NCBI RefSeq assembly: GCF_017812015.1
Contig: NZ_JADQTN010000001.1
Location: 1,838,501-1,902,500, forward strand
Direction: 5' to 3'
Source: Pontixanthobacter sp. CEM42
GTDB lineage: Bacteria > Pseudomonadota > Alphaproteobacteria > Sphingomonadales > Sphingomonadaceae
Length of the DNA: 64,000 nt
Within the stretch, counting starts at the first letter, position 1. Every line of letters begins with the position of its first letter. The notes under the pieces are model-generated. The model was not told the DNA's origin. It ran no database searches and saw nothing but the letters and a program-made list of their open reading frames with translations. The position numbers and the translations under genes are program-made. This document shows positions 15,824-26,080 of this stretch, piece after piece.

Positions 15824-17988
15824 GCGCCGCCCTTACGCAGCGCCAATTTCGGAACACCGCCAGCCTCCAACGCCCCGCCACGCCCTGATAATGACGGGTT
15901 CGTCATGAAATATCGGTGACAATTGAACGGTTTCTCACCAGTTTCCATGCGTTCGTAACTCCGGTCAGGCTGCTGTTCCCAGCTTTGCTCTGAATCGAGC
16001 AGATTCGCCAGTAGCACCTGCCCAAGAACCTGATCATGCACCGTCCGGTTGCGGATCGGCACCATAACTTCGACCCGGCGGTTGAGATTACGCGACATCG
16101 CATCTGCAGACGAGATGAACACCTTTGCGCGTTCGCTCGGCATTTTGTAGCCGGCGGCGAACGCCCAGATACGGCTATGCTCTAAGAAGCGCCCGATGAT
16201 CGATTTGACGCGGATATTTTCGGACAATCCTTCGACGCCTGCTCGCAAACAACTGATCCCGCGCACCACAAGCTGGATTTCCACACCCGCCTGGCTTGCC
16301 GCATAGAGCCGATCGATCACGCCCTTGTCAGTCAGCGAATTGAGCTTGGCCCATATGGCGGCTGGCCGTCCCTTGCCGGCATTCTCGATCTCTTTGTCGA
16401 TCAGAGCATAGAGCGATTCGCGCAGTTCGATGGGCGAAATTGCCAATGTTTCGAGCTTGCGTGGCTCGACATAGCCGGTCACGAAATTGAACAGTTTCGC
16501 CGCATCGCGACCGAACTTAGGGTCGGCGGTAAAGAAGCTGAGATCGGTGTAAATCTTGGCATTGATCGGGTGATAATTCCCCGTTCCGAAGTGGCAATAG
16601 GTTCGCAGACCTTGCTCTTCGCGGCGAACCACCATCGAAACCTTGGCGTGCGTTTTCCAATCGACAAACCCGTAGATTACTTGAACCCCGGCCCGTTCCA
16701 ATTGCGATGCCCAGAGCAGATTCTGCTCCTCATCGAACCGTGCTTTCAGCTCGACCACCGCCGTCACGGATTTTCCATCCTCTGCGGCCGCGATCAGCGC
16801 AGCGATAACGGGGGATTGGTCGCCAGCTCGATAGAGCGTCTGCTTGATCGCCACGACATCCGGATCAGCCGCAGCTTGGCGGAGGAAATCGACCACCACT
16901 TCGAAGCTTTCGTAGGGGTGGTGGATGACCAGGTCTTTCTCACGAATGGCGGAGAAGCAATCGCCATCATGCTCGCGCACGCGCTCTGGATAGCGCGGAC
17001 TATAGTTGGCGAATTTCAGATCGGGCCGGTCTTCGGCAACAATATCGGCAAAACCTGCAATACCGATCATGCCATCGGTTTTGACTACTGTACCGCCGTG
17101 AATACCCAATTGCTCTCGTAATATTTCCTCCGCGACCGGATCGAAGTTTTCCTCGATCTCCAGCTGGATCACTTGCCCTCTCCGCCGCCTTTGGATCGCG
17201 CTGCGGAATGTACGGGCAAGGTCTTCGGCTTCTTCCTCGATTTCGATATCGCTGTCCCGCAAAACGCGAAATGCCCCGTCACCATCAATCGAGAAGCCCG
17301 GGAACAAGTGCTTGGCGAAGCGGGCGATCAGGCTTTCAATACTGATATAGACTGCGTCCTCACCGGGCACACGAACAAAGCGCGGCAAGCCCGATGGGAT
17401 CAGGATCATCTCTACGACCTTCTCCCCGTCGCTCTCACGGGTTAGCGTGAACAGCACCCCGATCCCTTCGTTCGAAACAAAGGGAAACGGATGCGCCGGA
17501 TCTAGCGCTTGCGGGGTAATGACCGGGGCGATCTCATCCAGAAAATACGCCTTAAGCGCGTGATGGGTTGCAGCGCTGACACGTCGATCGTCAGCAATCG
17601 AGATGCCCGCTTCATCCAGTGCCGCACGCAGATCGCGCCATATTTCCTGCTGCTTCTGATTGATATCCCGCACTGACTCACGAATTGCAGTCAATTGCTG
17701 CGAGGGGCTGCGTCCGTCGATTGAGAGCCTTTCGATACCGCGCTTGGCTTGCCCGACCAGACCAGCAACGCGGATCATCATGAATTCATCGAGATTGCTG
17801 CCAGAAATCGACAGGAAGCGAAGCCGCTCAAGTAGCGGATAATTGAAATTCTCCGCTTCTGACAAAACCCGCGCGTTAAACGCGAGCCAGCTCAGTTCGC
17901 GGTTGATGTAACGCTCTGCAGCATCGTCCGATACTGCTTGCGGATCAAGATCGTTGTCGGAAGCGAGCGGAATCGGATGCTGTGTCAT
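15820..17988 (-). CDS. ppk1: Polyphosphate kinase Ppk1
   Basis: A 722-aa enzyme from ATG 17988 (MTQHPIPLASDN); an earlier in-frame start at 18084 would add 32 residues that are not typical of the family. Motifs are YINRELSWLAFNARVL and the catalytic segment YCHFGTGNYHPINAKIYTD with the autophosphorylated His. It makes polyphosphate from ATP at the membrane. It overlaps ppx by 4 bp. Confidence 0.96.
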   Translation of the reverse strand: MTQHPIPLASDNDLDPQAVSDDAAERYINRELSWLAFNARVLSEAENFNYPLLERLRFLSISGSNLDEFMMIRVAGLVGQAKRGIERLSIDGRSPSQQLTAIRESVRDINQKQQEIWRDLRAALDEAGISIADDRRVSAATHHALKAYFLDEIAPVITPQALDPAHPFPFVSNEGIGVLFTLTRESDGEKVVEMILIPSGLPRFVRVPGEDAVYISIESLIARFAKHLFPGFSIDGDGAFRVLRDSDIEIEEEAEDLARTFRSAIQRRRRGQVIQLEIEENFDPVAEEILREQLGIHGGTVVKTDGMIGIAGFADIVAEDRPDLKFANYSPRYPERVREHDGDCFSAIREKDLVIHHPYESFEVVVDFLRQAAADPDVVAIKQTLYRAGDQSPVIAALIAAAEDGKSVTAVVELKARFDEEQNLLWASQLERAGVQVIYGFVDWKTHAKVSMVVRREEQGLRTYCHFGTGNYHPINAKIYTDLSFFTADPKFGRDAAKLFNFVTGYVEPRKLETLAISPIELRESLYALIDKEIENAGKGRPAAIWAKLNSLTDKGVIDRLYAASQAGVEIQLVVRGISCLRAGVEGLSENIRVKSIIGRFLEHSRIWAFAAGYKMPSERAKVFISSADAMSRNLNRRVEVMVPIRNRTVHDQVLGQVLLANLLDSEQSWEQQPDRSYERMETGEKPFNCHRYFMTNPSLSGRGGALEAGGVPKLALRKGGA

Positions 17989-18122
17989 GGACCTGAATCG
18001 GCTGCTTGCCGGAGTGGAAATTGACGAAGGCTGGGCCGAACGCTTGATGGTGCTTGTCCTATAGGCGAAGTTTATGACACCCACATGTCATACTCGTTCC
18101 CATCAACAATTTCAGCAACAGA

Positions 18123-19139
18123 TTAAATGAGCGTGCTGGTCTCGGCGATTTCGCTGATACCACGCTTGCCATCCGTATCGCGGCCAAGCTGCACGATGAT
18201 ATCAACAACCGATGCTGCGTAAGCAATCGTGTCGGAGCGCGACAGCCCGATTCCGGTTTGCATAACCATCAATGCGAGCTGCTCGAGCGCGCCGCTCAAA
18301 CTGTTGGCGTGAATGGTGGAGAAACTACCCGGATGCCCGGTGTTAATAGCCCGCAGAAAACTCACACTCTCTGCACCGCGCAATTCGCCAAGCACAATCC
18401 TGTCCGGACGCAGGCGGAGTGCAGCTTGTAGCAGCTCGTTTGCAGTGACTTTCGCTTCACCAAGTTCACCCTTTACCGCAACGAGACCGACGCCGTTCTG
18501 ACTCGGTAGTTTGAGCTCGGGTGTATCCTCGACCGCTACGACGCGCTCATGCCCGGGTATTTCGCCAAGCATCGCATTTAGGAAAGTGGTTTTACCGGTA
18601 GAGGTTCCGCCGGATATTAGGATAGTGCGGCGAGCCTGAATAGCTGCACGCAGATAGTCGATCGGGTGTTGCTGGGGATCGGGCAGTTCCAGACTTGCCA
18701 CGGATTTCAAAGGCCCCGCATCATACGCATCAAGCGGCAGATCGAGCCTGCGATGGCGGCGGATCGCCATAACCCAATGTTTGCGTGACGCTGGCGGACC
18801 ACAAAACTGAATCCGCGCGCCATCGGGCAATGTCGCACCCAGCAATGGATGTTCTCGGTTGATACCTTGATGGCTTACCCTAGCAACTTGCTCAGCCAGC
18901 CGTTGAACAAGCTGGTCGTCAATTGCTGCGACTTCAAGGCGCTGCATGCCAGACAGTCCCGCATCCTCAATCCACACTTCACCGGGTCGGTTTACAATGA
19001 TTTCAGTGACGGTGTCGCGATCCAGCCACTCGCGGAATGGCTCAAGATAAGCATCAAGGTAGACGCTGCGCTCCGCATCCAATCGCGGAGCGGGTGCTGC
19101 CGTATCAGGTAAAAAGGGATGGATATCAGCGCTCATCAA
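18123..19139 (-). CDS. virB11: VirB11 hexameric ATPase of a type IV secretion system
   Basis: A 338-aa P-type secretion ATPase. It has the N-terminal EIIVNRPGEVWIE segment, Walker A GGTSTGKT (177-184), the Walker B/His region RIVLGELRGAESVSFLRAINTGHPGSFSTIHANS, and a normal C-terminus. It energises pilus assembly and substrate transfer at the inner membrane. It is the last gene of the virB operon, 11 bp after virB10. Confidence 0.95.
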   Translation of the reverse strand: MMSADIHPFLPDTAAPAPRLDAERSVYLDAYLEPFREWLDRDTVTEIIVNRPGEVWIEDAGLSGMQRLEVAAIDDQLVQRLAEQVARVSHQGINREHPLLGATLPDGARIQFCGPPASRKHWVMAIRRHRRLDLPLDAYDAGPLKSVASLELPDPQQHPIDYLRAAIQARRTILISGGTSTGKTTFLNAMLGEIPGHERVVAVEDTPELKLPSQNGVGLVAVKGELGEAKVTANELLQAALRLRPDRIVLGELRGAESVSFLRAINTGHPGSFSTIHANSLSGALEQLALMVMQTGIGLSRSDTIAYAASVVDIIVQLGRDTDGKRGISEIAETSTLI

Positions 19140-19150
19140 GTGTTGGCCGA

Positions 19151-20257
19151 TCAGTTACCCATGACAGTCGAGAAATCGAGATCACGTGCAGTAAACACGC
19201 GGATCGGTTCGCCCTGACGCACGCGGATGGTTGGCCCGATCTGGCTATCTTGCTGCGCGGCGGCCGCAGCAGCTTGTCCGCCGCCGCCAAGCACAACCGA
19301 CGCGCCGCCGGTTCCGATTGCCGAGAGGCCTCCGACGACCGACAAAAGCATCGCGGAACCAAACCGCTGGAAGAAGTTGCTTTTAACTTTGCCTTCTAGT
19401 CCGGTTGTTCCATCAAACCCGACAGCGGGCGACTGGATATCCACCGAAGCACCATCAGGCCGGATCAGGCGAGTCCAAATGACGTAGGCGCGCTTCTGTC
19501 CGTTCTGGAGGCCGGACTGATATTGTCCGATCAAACGCGAGCTACGCGGTACAAGGACATTGGTGCCGTCAAAACTGCGCACATCTTGACTCACTACTGC
19601 GCGGACATAGCCCGGCACATTGGTGTCGATAGCTGTCTCAAGAACTGCGGGTATCAAGGTACCTTGCGTTACGGTTGTCTGCGGATTGACCATCGCCCTC
19701 GCTTGGGCGGGGCCCCCGCCGACACCACCAACACGGCTTGCGAAATCATTGGCCGAGCCTCCGCCGGGAACCGCGGCACTCGCTTCCCCAATCGCCGCTG
19801 GCGGTACCGCGACCGCGCCCACTGGCGTGCCGCTAGCATCAAATACGACACTCGGTGTGGCATAGGGATTGGCCACTGGCGCGGTATTGGCAACCGGCGT
19901 AGCTGCATAAACAGGCGATGGGGCAGGGTCGGTGCGCGGTTGCGGCGCGGCGGCTGCGGGCGCGGGCGTTACTGCTGGGCTCACCGCTGGTTGCGGGGCC
20001 GGCTGGGCGGGTTGCTGTGCGCCGCCGACACCCTCGGGCGGTGCTACACGGGCAGAATTCATGCCCCAAAGTGTCACCGCACCAATTGCGGCAACGAGCG
20101 CAACACCGGCAGCGAGGCCAAGACCATCCGAAGCGCCTTTGCGTTGGGTTACTGCCGGGAATGAGTTGCGGCTGGCGAGATCAATGACCTCTGCTGTTTC
20201 CTGCTCGCGCGGGTCACCGTCATCCCCGCTGCCGGGAAGGTTGCTTGTGAGAGCCAT
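19151..20257 (-). CDS. virB10: VirB10/TrbI core-complex protein
   Basis: A 368-aa protein spanning both membranes: a short cytoplasmic tail, one inner-membrane helix (about 47-67), a long Pro/Ala-rich periplasmic linker (about 72-145) and a C-terminal TrbI beta-barrel domain including VLVPRSSRLIGQYQSG and GTGLEGKVKSN-like antenna regions. It joins VirB9 in the outer-membrane core. Its start overlaps the virB9 stop. Confidence 0.93.
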   Translation of the reverse strand: MALTSNLPGSGDDGDPREQETAEVIDLASRNSFPAVTQRKGASDGLGLAAGVALVAAIGAVTLWGMNSARVAPPEGVGGAQQPAQPAPQPAVSPAVTPAPAAAAPQPRTDPAPSPVYAATPVANTAPVANPYATPSVVFDASGTPVGAVAVPPAAIGEASAAVPGGGSANDFASRVGGVGGGPAQARAMVNPQTTVTQGTLIPAVLETAIDTNVPGYVRAVVSQDVRSFDGTNVLVPRSSRLIGQYQSGLQNGQKRAYVIWTRLIRPDGASVDIQSPAVGFDGTTGLEGKVKSNFFQRFGSAMLLSVVGGLSAIGTGGASVVLGGGGQAAAAAAQQDSQIGPTIRVRQGEPIRVFTARDLDFSTVMGN

Positions 20258-21063
20258 TATTTACCCTCTCTTTTCGATGAGACATCCGACCGGGCGAGTG
20301 ATGTCTGGGGATCATTGTTAGTCGCCCGAACCGGGCCAGTATTGATCAATGTTGCGCTATCTTTGCCAGAGCGAAGAATAATCTCGCGCGGAACGCCATC
20401 CACCACGATCGTATCACCACGCACCGAGAAATTCACCGGACCCTCGGTCCCTTTGGAATCCTTGATCAGGATCGCAGGAACCGGTTTACCAGACGGCCAT
20501 GTCAGGAATGTCGCATTGCCATCATCATAGGCACGTTCGGGAAGCAGATTGCGATCACCATCGCTCGACCATGCAAAGTTGAGTGCTGTCGGATCCACAA
20601 CCGCATAGGGATCGCGCGCGGCGGCCAGTTCCGTCGCGTTCGGTCCTTCGACAATCTGCGGTTCATCCTGCTCGGGTTCGGGCGCTTCAGGATAGGTGAA
20701 GCGGAGCACGTAGAGCGGCTTCGCCTTCGGATTGGCGATCAGATCGAACAAGTAGGTGTGGCGATCGGTAATTACCGTCATATTCGTCCGCGCCGTTGGA
20801 CTCAGCGGTTTCACGAATAGCAGGTTCGCGCGTTTGTTGGGTGTCACTTGCCATGCAGCGGAATCTCCAATGACGACATTCTCGATGCGTTCGTCGGGAT
20901 CGAATGTGATTGTCGCGGCAACCTTGGTTTTGCCTTCGATCCGCACAACTTCGGTCGGATCATACAGACGCTCGACCAAGCGTGGGTCGTTCGCGACTGC
21001 AGGAGTAGCCAACGCACACAGCGCCAATGCGACAGGCGGCGCAAGGAAAAGCGCGCGGATCAT
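20257..21063 (-). CDS. virB9: VirB9/TrbG core-complex protein
   Basis: 268 aa with an N-terminal signal peptide (ends near ATPAVA, residue 24) and two beta domains; RTNMTVITDRHTYLFDL and the C-terminal PRDIILRSG-like strand are typical of VirB9. It forms the outer-membrane core with VirB10 and normally VirB7. No VirB7-type lipoprotein gene lies next to it, so the core may lack this subunit or use one encoded elsewhere. Confidence 0.93.
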   Translation of the reverse strand: MIRALFLAPPVALALCALATPAVANDPRLVERLYDPTEVVRIEGKTKVAATITFDPDERIENVVIGDSAAWQVTPNKRANLLFVKPLSPTARTNMTVITDRHTYLFDLIANPKAKPLYVLRFTYPEAPEPEQDEPQIVEGPNATELAAARDPYAVVDPTALNFAWSSDGDRNLLPERAYDDGNATFLTWPSGKPVPAILIKDSKGTEGPVNFSVRGDTIVVDGVPREIILRSGKDSATLINTGPVRATNNDPQTSLARSDVSSKREGK

Positions 21064-22271
21064 TTCAATTTCTCCGAAGTGTTGCTGCTGGCAGAGCGAA
21101 ACCGGTTGCCGATGCCATTTGTGCGCGATGCGGCGGGCGTCAGGGGCTGTATTTGACTGCCTCCCGATGTGGTCGCGAAGACCTTCGTCTCCCGCTTTAC
21201 GATTGCTTGATCGCCTGTCGCGGTATCGTTTGCCGCCTGCGATGTCGTGATACCTGAAACAGGAATGGTGCGGCGTGGCGGAGTCGACATTCCGGCGGCC
21301 TGCGCGGTCGAGAGCGGCGCAGTAGAAGCGGGCGCAGATGCCGGTGGCTGCTGCACTACCAGCGCGTCATCACGATCCGCTTTCTCGTCAGCGACCAAGC
21401 CGAACACTTTCCAGCCGGAAACCATCGTTGCCGAAACTTTTAGGACCATGATCATCAGCGCGACATGGACAGCCCCGATCAGGAAGAATGCCATTGCCGA
21501 GCGTGGGTCGATTTGCCCCGGCACTTGGCTGAGCGAGGAGAGGATCGGCACAGCCAGTTCGAGCATCACGCCTCCGCCGAGCACAGCAAACAGCGGCGTC
21601 AGGCCAAGCATCACGACACCCTTGAGCCAGCCAACAAAAAGACCGCGCGTGCTGGTAAACAGCGCCATCACGACAAAGATCGGGCCGAGTGCGACAAGCA
21701 GGGCAAGGCCGATCCGCGCGGTAACGAGCACACCGACGGTGCCAAGCAAGAGCAGCAACGCACCGAGCCACAAGATACCCTGCGGCGAGAATGCGGTGAT
21801 CTCTCCACCACCCTGCTGCGCGCCTTGCGCTTGTCCGCCAACGCCTTCGGTTGCCTGCTGTACGGCTAAGAATACAATATCAATCTTGTCGGCAAAGGTC
21901 GTCGTTGCCGAACCCTGGCTGCCTGTCAGGATCGACGCCAAATAGTCCGGCGCACCAATCGCGAGGTTCCAGACGACGGTCTGGTACGCCACCCAACTCG
22001 TGGCGAACGTCACGACCAGGCCCAGCGTCAACATACGCGGGACAAGCGACCGGACCGACAAATTGGAGCGCCCCAGCAGCAGCGCAATCGCGAAGAATGC
22101 GATGAACAACCCGAGCAACATTGTCAGCACCGGCGCCATTGTACCGCCGGGTGCGAACAACCGGCCAAATGCCGCTGCGCTGACTTCCGATGCCGTGCAA
22201 TCGACCGCGCGCAAGGCAGCAGCCACACCCGATCCGACTTCATTCATCAAGGCATCGCAGTTCGCGCTCAT
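21060..22271 (-). CDS. virB6: VirB6/TrbL polytopic inner-membrane protein
   Basis: A 403-aa channel component from ATG 22271 (MSANCDALMNEVG), which overlaps the virB4 stop as ATGA. About six to seven membrane helices lie between residues 45 and 300, with the conserved VLVTARIGLALLVALGPIFV segment, then an approximately 100-residue Ser/Thr/Ala/Pro-rich cytoplasmic tail. It directly precedes virB9 in the transcript; virB7 and virB8, usual in this spot, are absent. Confidence 0.92.
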   Translation of the reverse strand: MSANCDALMNEVGSGVAAALRAVDCTASEVSAAAFGRLFAPGGTMAPVLTMLLGLFIAFFAIALLLGRSNLSVRSLVPRMLTLGLVVTFATSWVAYQTVVWNLAIGAPDYLASILTGSQGSATTTFADKIDIVFLAVQQATEGVGGQAQGAQQGGGEITAFSPQGILWLGALLLLLGTVGVLVTARIGLALLVALGPIFVVMALFTSTRGLFVGWLKGVVMLGLTPLFAVLGGGVMLELAVPILSSLSQVPGQIDPRSAMAFFLIGAVHVALMIMVLKVSATMVSGWKVFGLVADEKADRDDALVVQQPPASAPASTAPLSTAQAAGMSTPPRRTIPVSGITTSQAANDTATGDQAIVKRETKVFATTSGGSQIQPLTPAASRTNGIGNRFRSASSNTSEKLK

Positions 22272-24697
22272 TCTGCGGCCTGCCACACTGGAAATTCGCT
22301 ATCCGCACCGGGGGTTCCGGGCCAGCCTTTACCGGTCAGCGCAGGATACCATTCAGCGGGATTGTCACCGAGCGATTCACGTAGTTTGTCGAGCTTACGG
22401 ACTGAAGCCTCTCGTCCCGACAGGATAGTCAGAACCTCGGGCGCACCCGACAGATCAAGCCGTACAACCACCGATGCATCAGGCTGGCGAACAAGGAAGC
22501 ACCGACTATGCGCCGGGAGTGACCGGATCAACGCCAATTCATGCTCGGTCAGCCCGAATCCGTCGCAGTAGTCCTCAGCCTTGGCGCGCGAATTGGGCAT
22601 GAATATCATGGTCGCAGTCTGCTCGACCAACGCCGTCGAAATCCGGCTATCGAGCGCGTCGCGTGCTGACTGTGTCGCGAAGCCGACCAGCGCATTGCGC
22701 TTCCGCAACGTCTTGAGCCAATCCCGAATGCGCGCGGCGAAGACTTCATCGTCGAGCGCTTTCCAACCCTCGTCGATCAGAATCATGGTCGGTTCGCCAT
22801 CCAATCGCTGATCGATCCGATGGAACAGATACATCATAGTCGGCGTACGCAGCCGCGGATTTTCCAGCAGCGCGGTCATGTCGAAACCGAGCACCCGGTT
22901 GTCGAGGTTCAGGCGGTCCTGCTCATTATCGAACAACCAGCCATGTTCGCCTTCGGTAATCCATGCTTCCAACCGGCTTGCCAGATCGTCGGGTTGCGGA
23001 CGGCGTGAACCAGCGAGCAGTTCCTTGAAATGCCGCAGCCGGCGCAGCGAGGGATCGTTGGCATAGGTCGCATCAACAGCCGCGCTGATCGTCGCCAGTT
23101 CTTCCGGCCCATCGGCTGCCAGCAATACGCCCAGCCAATCGCGCAAAAACGCCCGGTTTGTCGGACTGTCTGACAATGCCAGCGGGTTGAAGCCTGTCGG
23201 TTGCCCTGCATTGATCCGGTCATAGCGTCCACCAATACCGCGCACGAACAATTCTGCGCCGCGATCCTTGTCGAACAGGATCGTGCGCGGGCTGAATTTC
23301 TGCGCCTGCGCTGCAAGGAAGTTCATCACCACGGTCTTGCCCGATCCGCTTGGTCCGATGACCGAGAAATTACCCAGATCGCCATGGTGGAAATTGAAGA
23401 AAAACGGCGTCGCGCTGGTTGTTTCGAGCAGCGTTACGGCTTCGCCCCAATGATTGCCAAGCGCTTGGCCAAGCGCAAATCCGTGCAGCGAGCCAAAGCT
23501 GGCCATATTGGCGCTGGAGATCATCGCGCGGCGAACAAGATATTGCTCATTGCCCGGGAACTGGCCCCAGAAGGCCGGCTCCAGATTAGTATCCTCACGC
23601 ACCGCAATCGCACCGGTATCCGCCAGCGCCGCAGAGCATGCGGCAGTCGCGTCATCCAAACGGGCCAGATCGCTCTCGCGCACCAACACGCTCAAATGGT
23701 GGTCGCCAAAACCAACCGCCCCATTACCCAGCGCATCACGGGCGGCCATCATATCGGCGCGTTCAGCCGCGGCTTCCTCATCAGCAGAGCGCAGACGGCG
23801 GATCGACAAATCCATCCGCTCACGCGCGGTCTGGCGTTCGCTTGGCGCGTAGCTTTCGCTCACGATCATTTCGTATGGAAGCCGTAGCAAGCCGTCGAGC
23901 AGTCCCGGCGATGTTGCGTCGGGATACTCTTTGAGGCTGATCATCGCGGCAAAATCGGGTTCACCTGAACCGCGCGATTCCATTGCATCAAGGCCAAAGC
24001 TAATCCGGCGATATGGAAGCATCTGGCCAATATCCGCATCGTCATACGGCCGCCGAACGGGGCGCATTTCGCCATTATAGAGCGCGCTTAGCAGCTCCAG
24101 AATTTCGCTATTGGTGCCGCCGCTCGTCCCTTCATACTCGTCGAGCAATTGCGCCCCGTATGACGACAACGACGCGATCAGGCCGGTAGCTGCTGCTTTG
24201 AGCGCACGGACATCACGCGGATCGGCATCGATCTCTTCGCGCGTGCCAGAGGTCCAGCGCTTCCACGTCTTGGCCACACGCTCCGCCAAGCCAGCCTTAC
24301 CGCGTGCTGGGCGGCGGATCAGCGTGATAAACTGGTCATTGATAAACAGCGCGCCGTGACCCAGCCGTTCTTTCCAACGCTTGTCGATATGCGCGGAAAG
24401 CGGGTCTTCAAACTCTGCGTCCAGCTCCACTTCGACCCGGCGACGGATCACATGATGGTACATCACGAAGCGCGCGTCGAGTGTGGAGCGCAGCATCACT
24501 TCACGCGTGGCCGCATGGGCATTCAACGCATCGCTATCTTCGGTTTCGAACAGTAGGCCAGGCACCTGAATCGCGGTCATCACCGATCCATCGCGCAGCA
24601 TCATGGTGCTGGCATCGATCAACCGGGCATAGGGCAGCCGATCGCCAGCGCGGGCTTCTTTGGCGCTCCAAGCTGCTGCTCCGATCCAGTTACTCAT
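22268..24697 (-). CDS. virB4: VirB4 family secretion ATPase
   Basis: An 809-aa ATPase, the largest T4SS component. Walker A GPSGSGKT is near residue 447, Walker B ILIDEGWKAL near 645, and the N-terminal CagE/TrbE-like domain is complete. It drives pilus biogenesis and substrate transfer with VirB11. It overlaps virB6 by 4 bp and lies 57 bp after virB3. Confidence 0.95.
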   Translation of the reverse strand: MSNWIGAAAWSAKEARAGDRLPYARLIDASTMMLRDGSVMTAIQVPGLLFETEDSDALNAHAATREVMLRSTLDARFVMYHHVIRRRVEVELDAEFEDPLSAHIDKRWKERLGHGALFINDQFITLIRRPARGKAGLAERVAKTWKRWTSGTREEIDADPRDVRALKAAATGLIASLSSYGAQLLDEYEGTSGGTNSEILELLSALYNGEMRPVRRPYDDADIGQMLPYRRISFGLDAMESRGSGEPDFAAMISLKEYPDATSPGLLDGLLRLPYEMIVSESYAPSERQTARERMDLSIRRLRSADEEAAAERADMMAARDALGNGAVGFGDHHLSVLVRESDLARLDDATAACSAALADTGAIAVREDTNLEPAFWGQFPGNEQYLVRRAMISSANMASFGSLHGFALGQALGNHWGEAVTLLETTSATPFFFNFHHGDLGNFSVIGPSGSGKTVVMNFLAAQAQKFSPRTILFDKDRGAELFVRGIGGRYDRINAGQPTGFNPLALSDSPTNRAFLRDWLGVLLAADGPEELATISAAVDATYANDPSLRRLRHFKELLAGSRRPQPDDLASRLEAWITEGEHGWLFDNEQDRLNLDNRVLGFDMTALLENPRLRTPTMMYLFHRIDQRLDGEPTMILIDEGWKALDDEVFAARIRDWLKTLRKRNALVGFATQSARDALDSRISTALVEQTATMIFMPNSRAKAEDYCDGFGLTEHELALIRSLPAHSRCFLVRQPDASVVVRLDLSGAPEVLTILSGREASVRKLDKLRESLGDNPAEWYPALTGKGWPGTPGADSEFPVWQAAE

Positions 24698-24754
24698 AAA
24701 TGCAAGACCCTCCTTCAGGTCTCATCGCCCAGTTAGAGCGAGTTCGGGGCGCGT

Positions 24755-25039
24755 TCAGGCAGCGTAGCTGTTACAGCCCCACCGCTTCCAATTCTTCACA
24801 CGCGGGCATTTGCTGACTTTGGTGATCCACAGATCGAAAACACGTGGTTCCCGCAAGCATGCGAAATACCCAATTGCATGCAATATGAAGGGCAGCGGCA
24901 AAATCCACAGGCTCTTAAAGATCAAAAACAGCTCGCCGGTCACCAGGAAATTGATGATGAAGAAGTTCATCGTCACCCCGGCAAACATTTGCGGCCGGGT
25001 CAGCGAGCGATGAACGGGATGGCGAACGAGATCGGTCAT
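24755..25039 (-). CDS. virB3: VirB3 inner-membrane protein
   Basis: A 94-aa protein with the VirB3 signature: HRSLTRPQMFAGV at the N-terminus, then two close membrane helices (about 23-62) and REPRVFDLWITKVSKCP. It anchors the VirB4 complex. It lies 6 bp after virB2. Confidence 0.9.
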   Translation of the reverse strand: MTDLVRHPVHRSLTRPQMFAGVTMNFFIINFLVTGELFLIFKSLWILPLPFILHAIGYFACLREPRVFDLWITKVSKCPRVKNWKRWGCNSYAA

Positions 25040-25045
25040 GGTGCG

Positions 25046-25354
25046 CTAGCCTGCAGCTCCCTGAATACCGGCGACAATCGTGCTCGCGCCGAACAGGATA
25101 AACAGACCAATGATCACGGTCGCTCCAAAACGCCAATTCATCCGGCCGGTCAGCATCATAAAGCCGATAGCGGCGACCGCCATTACAGCGATTGCCGTCG
25201 CCACATTGCCGAGCAAGGTACCTTGGAGCCAAGCGAGTGCGTTAACGATGGGACCCGAACCTTGCGGATCGGCAGCCTGCTGCGCCAATGCGGCAGTCGG
25301 CGAGAACGCTACCAAAGCCGCAACGGCGGCAGCAAAACGGGACGAAAGGCGCAT
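25046..25354 (-). CDS. virB2: VirB2/TrbC major pilin
   Basis: A 102-aa pilin precursor. The long signal sequence ends near AALAQQ (about residue 25); the mature chain has two membrane helices separated by a short basic loop (TGRMNWRFG), the usual VirB2 layout. It forms the T-pilus. It directly abuts virB1. Confidence 0.9.
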   Translation of the reverse strand: MRLSSRFAAAVAALVAFSPTAALAQQAADPQGSGPIVNALAWLQGTLLGNVATAIAVMAVAAIGFMMLTGRMNWRFGATVIIGLFILFGASTIVAGIQGAAG

Positions 25355-25990
25355 CTAAATTGAACTCCGGGAATGATTGGACAATCTGCCCATAATAGCA
25401 GCTACATATTCTTGAGTCTCGCGGATGCGCGGCACACCGCCAGCTTTCACCACGCGGCCCGGCCCTGCGTTATAGGCGGCGAGCGCTTTTTCAAGATTGC
25501 CATCAAATCGGTCTAGCTGTTCGCGAAGGTATCGCGCGCCGCCTTCCAAATTTGCAAATGGGTCGTTGGGATTGACGCCCATCTCTTTGGCAGTGCCCGG
25601 CATCAATTGCGCAAGACCGCGCGCGCCCTTGGGCGAAACGGCATTGGCGCGCCAGCGACTCTCTTGCCAGACCAGCGCCTCAATCAAGGCAGGACTAAGA
25701 TCGAAACGACGCGAAAGTTCTTGCACCTTCGCGACGTAATGCGCCGGGATCAGGCCTGCCTGACGGGCCGCATCGGCAATTGCCTCGTTGGGAACAGCGA
25801 AATCGGCCGACAATTGGACAGTTTTGTTTGGCTGCGGAGCGATCTCGGTAACCGGCACAGAGGCAGGCCCGCCGGCAATCCAGCGCGCGCCATCTGCTTC
25901 AATTTGCATAACATCTGCCAATGCAGGCGTAGATGCCAGGACCAAGCACGCACCAAGCGTATAGCGGCCCAAAGTGCCAAGAATCATCAT
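25355..25990 (-). CDS. virB1: VirB1-like lytic transglycosylase
   Basis: 211 aa with a signal peptide and an SLT/goose-lysozyme-type domain: the catalytic Glu in ALVWQESRWRANAVSPKGARGLAQLMP, then AYNAGPGRV. It opens peptidoglycan for T4SS assembly. It is the first gene of the virB operon, and 167 bp separate it from the next gene upstream, so the operon promoter should lie between 25991 and 26157. Confidence 0.9.
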   Translation of the reverse strand: MMILGTLGRYTLGACLVLASTPALADVMQIEADGARWIAGGPASVPVTEIAPQPNKTVQLSADFAVPNEAIADAARQAGLIPAHYVAKVQELSRRFDLSPALIEALVWQESRWRANAVSPKGARGLAQLMPGTAKEMGVNPNDPFANLEGGARYLREQLDRFDGNLEKALAAYNAGPGRVVKAGGVPRIRETQEYVAAIMGRLSNHSRSSI

Positions 25991-26080
25991 ATGCTCCGTC
26001 CGACTCCCTTGTGCACCCTACATGACAACACGGTGACAACAAGACGAACGACAATGAATAGCGTGTGACTAACGAACACG

